Shown here one piece after another: positions 6,564-11,222 of a stretch of DNA of 11,222 nucleotides. Origin of the DNA: Synergistaceae bacterium UBA5560. GTDB taxonomy: Bacteria; Synergistota; Synergistia; Synergistales; Aminiphilaceae. Made by a program: the position numbers and the translations under genes. Numbering within the stretch: the first letter of the stretch is position 1; each line of letters starts with the position of its first letter. The DNA lies in NCBI GenBank assembly GCA_002425685.1, contig DIMS01000015.1, positions 11,325-22,546 on the forward strand. The letters run 5' to 3'. The notes below the pieces were generated by a model. That model ran no database searches. It worked only from the letters and a program-made list of their open reading frames with translations, and was not told the DNA's origin.

Positions 6564-6636
6564 GCCCTCGACCCGTCCGACGCACACGGGCCCGCATGCC
6601 GGACAGGGAAGAGCACGCCGATGACGGAATCGGGAA
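6548..6636. repeat. 15-bp perfect inverted repeat overlapping the cys promoter
   Basis: TTCCCGATTCCGTCA (6548-6562) and its exact reverse complement TGACGGAATCGGGAA (6622-6636) flank 59 nt. Inside are further pairings such as GTCCG with CGGAC and a GC-rich GCATGCGGG/CCCGTGTGC segment, so the - strand RNA could fold into a nested long hairpin. The left arm overlaps the -35 hexamer and spacer of the cys promoter. It could be paired operator sites for a regulator, a long terminator stem for the upstream EF-G-like gene, or the ends of a small degenerate mobile element; no target-site duplication is visible. Confidence 0.7.
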
Positions 6637-6673
6637 GCGCTCCGGAGTCTCGGACATACAACATCAACGGAAA

Positions 6674-6697
6674 GGAACATCCCACCAAGGACGTTCC
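6674..6697 (-). terminator. Probable terminator after the EF-G-like gene
   Basis: On the - strand, GGAACGTCC (6697-6689) pairs with GGATGTTCC (6682-6674) over 9 positions including one G-U, with a 6-nt loop. It is followed by TTTCCGTTGATGTT. It lies about 47 nt past the stop codon at 6744. The T-tract is short, so termination may be partial. A small TGACC/GGTCA stem (6711-6724) lies between. Confidence 0.45.
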
Positions 6698-6743
6698 CGG
6701 GAGAACACCCTGACCTCACGGTCATGCCCCCATGCGGCAATCG

Positions 6744-8831
6744 TCAGTCCTTCTCTTCCTCCGCCTGGGCCTGGTATTCGGCGACGACTTTCTTCGTCAC
6801 TTCCGCAGGCGCCTCCTCGTAGTGGGAGAAGGCCATGGTGAAATTACCCCGCCCGGAGGTCATAGAGCGAAGGACAATGGCATAACGGAACATTTCCCCC
6901 ATGGGGACCTGGGCCTTCACGACCTGGAGGCGCCCCTTGGAGTCGATACCCATGATGCGCCCTCTCCGGCTGTTCATATCCCCCATGACGTCCCCCAGGT
7001 ACTCCTCGGGCACAACCACTTCCACGTTCATGATGGGCTCAAGAAGGACGGGAGAAGCGCTCTTCATGGCTTCCTTGAACGCGAGGGACGCGGCGATCTT
7101 GAAGGCCATCTCCGAGGAATCCACATCGTGGTAGGAACCGAACACGAGGGATGCCCGCACGTCCACCATGGGATATCCCGCCAGATATCCCTTCGGAAGG
7201 GCCTCGCGCAGTCCTTTTTCAACCGCAGGGATATAGGACTTGGGAACGACGCCTCCCACGACCTTATCCAGGAATTCGAATCCGGCTCCGCGCTCCATCG
7301 GTTCGAACTCGACATGGGCGTCGCCGTACTGTCCCCGGCCTCCCGTCTGTTTCTTGTATTTTCCCTGTGCCTTGGCCTTCTTCTTGATGGTCTCCCGGTA
7401 GGGAACCCGGGGCGTACGGGTCTCCAGCTCCACGCCGTACCGTTCCTTGATCCTGGAGAGCATGATGTCCAGATGCAGGTCACCCATGCCGGAAAGAACA
7501 TTGTCGTTCGTCTCCGAATCCTTCCTGTAAGAGAGCGTGGCGTCCTCTTCGAGCATCCGGTGCAGTGACGTGGCGAGCTTGTCCTCGTCGGCTCGGCTCT
7601 TGGGCAGGACGGCCACGCTGTAGACCGGGAGCGGGAACTGGATGGGGGGAAAAGTGAGGGCGCATCCCTTGACGGCGAGCGTATTGCCCACCACGGTGCT
7701 GTGAAGTTTCGGAATCGCCAGAATGTCTCCCACAACTATGTCCTTGGTGTCCTTGCCCTCCTTGCCGCACATGAGCTTGAAGGCGCTGATGCGTTCTTCC
7801 TCTCCTTTGTTCACGTTGTAGATAGGCTGATCGGAGGTGAGTGCCCCGGCAAAGACGCGGAGGAAAGAGAGTTTCCCCACGTAGGGGTCGACCATGACCT
7901 TGAAGCAAAGTGCCATGAAGGGACTCTTCGGATCGGGAGAAACCAGGACCTCCTCATCGCCCTTCAGAGCAGGACGAGGAGCCGTTTCGAGAGGCGAGGG
8001 AAGGACGTCCGCCAGGACGTCGAGGAATTGGTAGATACCTACGTTGGCGCCGCTGTCGCCGGGGATCACCGGGAAAAGGCGCCGCTCGCGAACGGACTTG
8101 CGCAGCGCGGGAACGAGTTCCTCCATGCTGATCTGCTCTCCGTCGAGGTAGCGCATCATCAACTCGTCGTCCGCCTCGACGATGCACTCCACAAGGGACT
8201 CCCGGGCGGCGGAGACCGCATCGGTCATGTCGGCGGGCAGAGGCCCCTCGCTCATGTCCTTGCTTCCGTCTCCCTTGTAGAGATAGGCTTTTCCGGAGAG
8301 AAGGTCCGCCACGCCCTTGAAGGCCGTCTCCTTCCCGATGGGGAGGAAGAGGGGCATGGCGCGCTCCGTCATGTACTGGCGGATCTCGCCGAGAGACCGC
8401 TCGAAATCCGCGTTTTCCCGTGCCATTTTGCTCAGGAAGAAAACGACGGGGATATTGAAATCCTCCGAGAATTCCCATGCTTTTTCGGTCTGGACCTCCA
8501 CGCCGTGCACACCGCTCACTACCATGACCGCCGCGTCGGCAACGCGCATGGAGCTGCGCATGTCGCCGATGAAGTCCGCATAGCCCGGCGCATCAAGCAG
8601 ATACAGGGTCTTGCCCTTGTACGGCAGGGTTGCCACCGATGCATTGATGGAGATCTGGCGCTTCTGTTCCTCGGAGCTGAAATCGCTGACGGTGTTGCCA
8701 TCCTCGATCTTCCCCATACGGGTCGTCACGCCGGCATCGAACAACGCAACCTCGGTAAGCGTCGTCTTACCCGATCCTCCATGTCCGACAACGACGACAG
8801 CCCTGACATCCTCGGGTTTTCGCGTCCCCAT
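6744..8831 (-). CDS. fusA: Elongation factor G-like translational GTPase (EF-G paralogue)
   Basis: The 695-aa product has the complete EF-G architecture. Features seen are the P-loop GHGGSGKT (16-23), a switch I segment KRQISI (57-62) where classic EF-G has RGITI, DAPG (80-83) in place of DTPG, domain II, domain III with the GMGDLHLDIM motif, domain IV with GRGQYGDAHVEFEP and YHDVDSSEMAFKIAAS, and domain V starting LEPIMNVEVVVPEEYLGDVM. ATG8831 follows AGGAGG (8846-8841) with 9-nt spacing; a longer reading upstream has no better signal. These deviations place it with the EF-G-like (EF-G2) branch rather than the main fusA of an rpsL-rpsG-fusA-tuf operon, which is not nearby. The G4 guanine-recognition motif reads SKMA (134-137) rather than NKxD, which is odd. 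The role (translocation, recycling or a stress role) cannot be told from sequence. Confidence 0.88.
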   Translation of the reverse strand: MGTRKPEDVRAVVVVGHGGSGKTTLTEVALFDAGVTTRMGKIEDGNTVSDFSSEEQKRQISINASVATLPYKGKTLYLLDAPGYADFIGDMRSSMRVADAAVMVVSGVHGVEVQTEKAWEFSEDFNIPVVFFLSKMARENADFERSLGEIRQYMTERAMPLFLPIGKETAFKGVADLLSGKAYLYKGDGSKDMSEGPLPADMTDAVSAARESLVECIVEADDELMMRYLDGEQISMEELVPALRKSVRERRLFPVIPGDSGANVGIYQFLDVLADVLPSPLETAPRPALKGDEEVLVSPDPKSPFMALCFKVMVDPYVGKLSFLRVFAGALTSDQPIYNVNKGEEERISAFKLMCGKEGKDTKDIVVGDILAIPKLHSTVVGNTLAVKGCALTFPPIQFPLPVYSVAVLPKSRADEDKLATSLHRMLEEDATLSYRKDSETNDNVLSGMGDLHLDIMLSRIKERYGVELETRTPRVPYRETIKKKAKAQGKYKKQTGGRGQYGDAHVEFEPMERGAGFEFLDKVVGGVVPKSYIPAVEKGLREALPKGYLAGYPMVDVRASLVFGSYHDVDSSEMAFKIAASLAFKEAMKSASPVLLEPIMNVEVVVPEEYLGDVMGDMNSRRGRIMGIDSKGRLQVVKAQVPMGEMFRYAIVLRSMTSGRGNFTMAFSHYEEAPAEVTKKVVAEYQAQAEEEKD

Positions 8832-8928
8832 ACGTCCATTCCTCCTCGTTGCAACATTTTGGGTCACCTTCAGCACATGCACATAACTACATGTGTGCCT
8901 GCGGCAAGGTTACCACAGCGCTACAGGT

Positions 8929-8957
8929 ATGTTACGTCCCCGAACAAACTCCGTCAA
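8929..8957 (-). promoter_or_regulatory. Promoter of the EF-G-like gene
   Basis: On the - strand, TTGACG (8957-8952) and TAACAT (8934-8929) are 17 nt apart. The -35 is 5 of 6 and the -10 is 4 of 6 to consensus. Initiation near 8922 would leave a 5' UTR of about 90 nt containing a possible long hairpin (8862-8914). It lies in the 204-nt gap after gatB, which shows no clear T-tailed terminator. Confidence 0.55.
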
Positions 8958-9035
8958 TGCGACACACCCGAGCCATTGCGACTGCGCCGCCTCCGCCTGC
9001 TCCCTCGAAAAGCGGAAACCGGGCAATGGAAGCGG

Positions 9036-10508
9036 TCACTGCTCCCCGCGGAGCATGTCCTCGAGAAGCTGCAGCACGCTCTCCGGATTCGCCTGTCCCC
9101 GGGCCTTCCGCATGACAAGCCCCTGGAGAAATCTGATCTTCTTGCCCTTGACGTCTCCTCCGGAACGGATCTCCTCGACCACATCGGCGTTCTCTTCCAG
9201 GACGGACCGCAGAAGGTCCTTCAGAGCATTCTCTCCGAGATTTCCCGAGGCGATGCCGCACCGCCGGGAAGCCTTTTCGAAGGAGAGGTGCTCTTTGTGC
9301 ATCGCATCGAACACCTCTCTCGCCGCCGTCACGGACAACTCACGGCGCTCCACCGCGGCGAGAAGCGATGCCAGTTCCGCCGCCGCGACGGGGAATGCGG
9401 CCATACCACCCCCCACTTCATTGAGAACACGGAGAACTTCCGTGCGAATCCAGTTCGCCGCACGGGAAGGGGTAACCCCGGCACCCACAAGGGCATCAAA
9501 GTATTCCGCCAGGCACCGATCCTCCAGAAAAACGCCCACGTCGTCGCCGGAAAGACCGAAGGTGGAAGCATAGCGCTCTCGTCGCATCCAGGGTAACTCT
9601 GGAAGAGTCGCGGCAATGGACGTCACCCAGGATTCCTCGAAGAAGAGCGGCGGAAGATCCGGATCCGGGAAATAGCGATAGTCGTGGGCCTCTTCCTTGC
9701 TCCGCGAGGAACGAGTGTGCCCCGAAACATCGTCCCAGTGGCGCGTTTCCTGAAACACTGTCTCTCCCTTTTCCAGGACGGCGGTCTGGCGGACAATCTC
9801 GAAATCGAGAGCGCGCTCCAGGGCACGGAGAGAGTTCATGTTCTTGATCTCCACCTTGCTTCCCCAGCGCCCGTCGGAGCATTTCACGGAAATGTTCGCA
9901 TCAACCCGGAGCGACCCCGATTCCATGTCTCCGTCGGACACATCAAGACAGCGCACGAGGCGGCGGAGTTCCGCCACATATTCGCGGGCCTCCCGGGGAG
10001 TACGAATGTCCGGCTCGGAGACGATCTCCATGAGCGGGATACCCGCCCGGTTGTAATCCGCCAGGGAATGGTCCGCTCCGGAAAGCCTGCCGTCGCCGCA
10101 GGCATGCACGAGTTTCCCCGCATCCTCCTCCATGTGCACCCTCGTGATGCGGATTCGGTGCACATCCCCGTCCATCCGAACGTCCAGGGAGCCGCCCAGG
10201 CCGAGGGGAAGGTCGTACTGACTGATCTGATACGCCTTGGGAAGGTCCGGATAGAAGTAGTTCTTCCTGTGGAAACGGGTCCCTCGCTGCACGGAACATC
10301 CCAGCGCGAGGGCGGTGCGGAGAGAGAACTCCACGGCCCTCGCATTCGGCACGGGCAGCGTCCCGGGAAGGCCGAGGCAGACGGGACAGACGTTCGAGTT
10401 GGGAACGGCCCCGATGTACCCGGTGGGGCAGGCGCAGAACAGCTTCGTCGCCGTGGCGAGCTGCACATGGATCTCAAGACCGATCACAGGTGTGTAGGAA
10501 CAGGTCAC
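9036..10508 (-). CDS. gatB: Aspartyl/glutamyl-tRNA(Asn/Gln) amidotransferase subunit B
   Basis: The 490-aa GatB is the kinase/tRNA-binding subunit of GatCAB. This complex amidates misacylated Glu-tRNA(Gln) and Asp-tRNA(Asn) with ammonia released by GatA. Family signatures are VIGLEIHVQL (8-17), a zinc-type Cys set C25-x-C27 with C41-x2-C44, KNYFYPDLPKAYQISQYD, TRVHMEEDAGK, DYNRAGIPLMEIVSEPD and HDYRYFPDPDLPP. A C-terminal helical YqeY-like tail (about 340-490) binds tRNA. The length is standard (about 475-490). The start is GTG10508 with GGGAGGT 8 nt upstream, and it overlaps the gatA stop as GTGA, implying translational coupling. Presence of GatAB suggests that the organism makes Gln-tRNA(Gln) and/or Asn-tRNA(Asn) by the indirect route. 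Confidence 0.97.
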   Translation of the reverse strand: MTCSYTPVIGLEIHVQLATATKLFCACPTGYIGAVPNSNVCPVCLGLPGTLPVPNARAVEFSLRTALALGCSVQRGTRFHRKNYFYPDLPKAYQISQYDLPLGLGGSLDVRMDGDVHRIRITRVHMEEDAGKLVHACGDGRLSGADHSLADYNRAGIPLMEIVSEPDIRTPREAREYVAELRRLVRCLDVSDGDMESGSLRVDANISVKCSDGRWGSKVEIKNMNSLRALERALDFEIVRQTAVLEKGETVFQETRHWDDVSGHTRSSRSKEEAHDYRYFPDPDLPPLFFEESWVTSIAATLPELPWMRRERYASTFGLSGDDVGVFLEDRCLAEYFDALVGAGVTPSRAANWIRTEVLRVLNEVGGGMAAFPVAAAELASLLAAVERRELSVTAAREVFDAMHKEHLSFEKASRRCGIASGNLGENALKDLLRSVLEENADVVEEIRSGGDVKGKKIRFLQGLVMRKARGQANPESVLQLLEDMLRGEQ

Positions 10509-11222
10509 AACCGCTCACCTCCCTTGAAGTGCGTCTTCGTCTCGAGAGGAGCAATCCGTGGTGTGCCGAAACGCGACTCGAGCACGGCAGCGGTTCCGAG
10601 GAGCTGCTGCTCGCTCCATGCCTTTCCCACGAGCTGCACGCTCAGGGGAAGGCCGTTTTTGGCGTACCCCGTGCAGAGGGAGAGCCCGGGCAACCCCGCG
10701 AGGTTCACGGGAAGAGTGAAGACGTCCGTCAGATACATGCGAATGGGATCGTCCACTAGCTCGCCCCTGCGGAAGGGAAGACAGGGCGACGTGGGAAGGA
10801 GAATTGCGTCCACTCCGGAGAAAACCTGCGCAAATTCCTGCACGATGCGGCGCCGGACCTTCTGGGCGGTCAGGTAGTAGGCATCGTAATATCCGGAACT
10901 CAGCACATAGGTGCCGGTGAGGATCCGCCGTTTCACTTCCTTGCCGAATCCGGCGCCTCGGGTCCGGAAATATTGCTCCAGCAGCGTGTCTCCTTCAGCG
11001 CGGAGTCCGTAGCGGACTCCGTCGTAGCGGGCAAGGTTGGAACTGGCCTCTGCGGGAGCCAGAATGTAGTAACAGGCCAGGCCGAACCCAATGGTGACGG
11101 GCAGGGAGATGTCCACCAGTTCGGCCCCCGCATCCTGGCAGACCCGGGCCGCGTGGACCAGCGTGTTGCGCAGCTCCGGATCCACGTCGAATCCGGAGAA
11201 TTCCTTCACCAGCCCGATGCGC
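10505..11222 (-). CDS. gatA: Glutamyl-tRNA(Gln) amidotransferase subunit A, C-terminal half (cut by window edge)
   Basis: 238 residues before the stop (TGA at 10507-10505) are visible; the reading frame runs off the right edge. The visible part begins RIGLVKEFSGFDVDP and contains EASSNLARYDGVRYG, then RILTGTYVLSSGYYDAYYLTAQKVR, DAILLPTSPCLPF and VNLAGLPGLSLCTG, all typical of the C-terminal half of GatA. GatA is an amidase-signature enzyme that hydrolyses glutamine to supply ammonia to GatB. The catalytic Ser-cisSer-Lys triad is in the N-terminal half, outside the window. It overlaps gatB by 4 nt; gatC, if present, would lie further upstream. Confidence 0.95.
   Translation of the reverse strand, partial: RIGLVKEFSGFDVDPELRNTLVHAARVCQDAGAELVDISLPVTIGFGLACYYILAPAEASSNLARYDGVRYGLRAEGDTLLEQYFRTRGAGFGKEVKRRILTGTYVLSSGYYDAYYLTAQKVRRRIVQEFAQVFSGVDAILLPTSPCLPFRRGELVDDPIRMYLTDVFTLPVNLAGLPGLSLCTGYAKNGLPLSVQLVGKAWSEQQLLGTAAVLESRFGTPRIAPLETKTHFKGGERL

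Noticed and set aside
6548..6636. Integron attC site or MITE
   Set aside because: There is no GTTRRRY-type core site and no visible target-site duplication; the inverted repeat alone is not enough.

Overview
The window is a high-GC bacterial chromosome segment (roughly 60% G+C or more by eye) densely packed with housekeeping genes. Several things fit a diderm, anaerobic lineage such as Synergistota: an EF-G-like second translational GTPase, a GatAB tRNA amidotransferase, a compact CysE-CysK pair and a large MprF. That taxonomic guess is an inference from protein flavour only and is weak.

Layout. Positions 1-4561 are on the + strand: the last codons of a leucyl aminopeptidase (M17), then mnmE (tRNA U34 modification GTPase), then, after a gap of about 320 nt, a large mprF (aminoacyl-phosphatidylglycerol synthase/flippase). 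From 4660 to the right edge everything is on the - strand. In transcription order these are gatA (3' part) and gatB, overlapping by 4 nt; an EF-G-like gene with its own promoter; and a cysE-cysK operon that converges on mprF. A long imperfect hairpin sits in the 98-nt convergent gap.

The most interesting region is the roughly 280-nt leader of the cysE-cysK operon (6254-6563, - strand). It has a clear sigma70-type promoter (TTGACG-16-TACAAT). A strong Shine-Dalgarno (AAGGAGGT) follows, serving a 16-codon ORF that encodes MLLLANVFCCCRWRDV with three consecutive UGU cysteine codons. Next come a ladder of mutually exclusive RNA stems and a very strong intrinsic terminator (15-bp arm plus U8) ending 30 nt before the cysE start codon. 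The strands alternate cleanly: 1:2, 3:4 and 5:6 (terminator) against 2:3 and 4:5 (antiterminator). Strand 1 begins at the codon right after the Cys codons, and the leader stop codon abuts strand 2. This is the logic expected for ribosome-mediated transcription attenuation. When Cys-tRNA(Cys) is scarce the ribosome stalls on UGU-UGU-UGU, 2:3 and 4:5 form, and serine acetyltransferase and cysteine synthase are made. When cysteine is ample, transcription stops.

How the genes fit together: cysE makes O-acetylserine and cysK converts it with sulfide to cysteine, so the leader forms a direct product-sensing loop. Several other genes act on tRNA or translation (mnmE, gatAB, EF-G-like), and mprF uses aminoacyl-tRNA. 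I treat that as coincidence of neighbourhood rather than a system.
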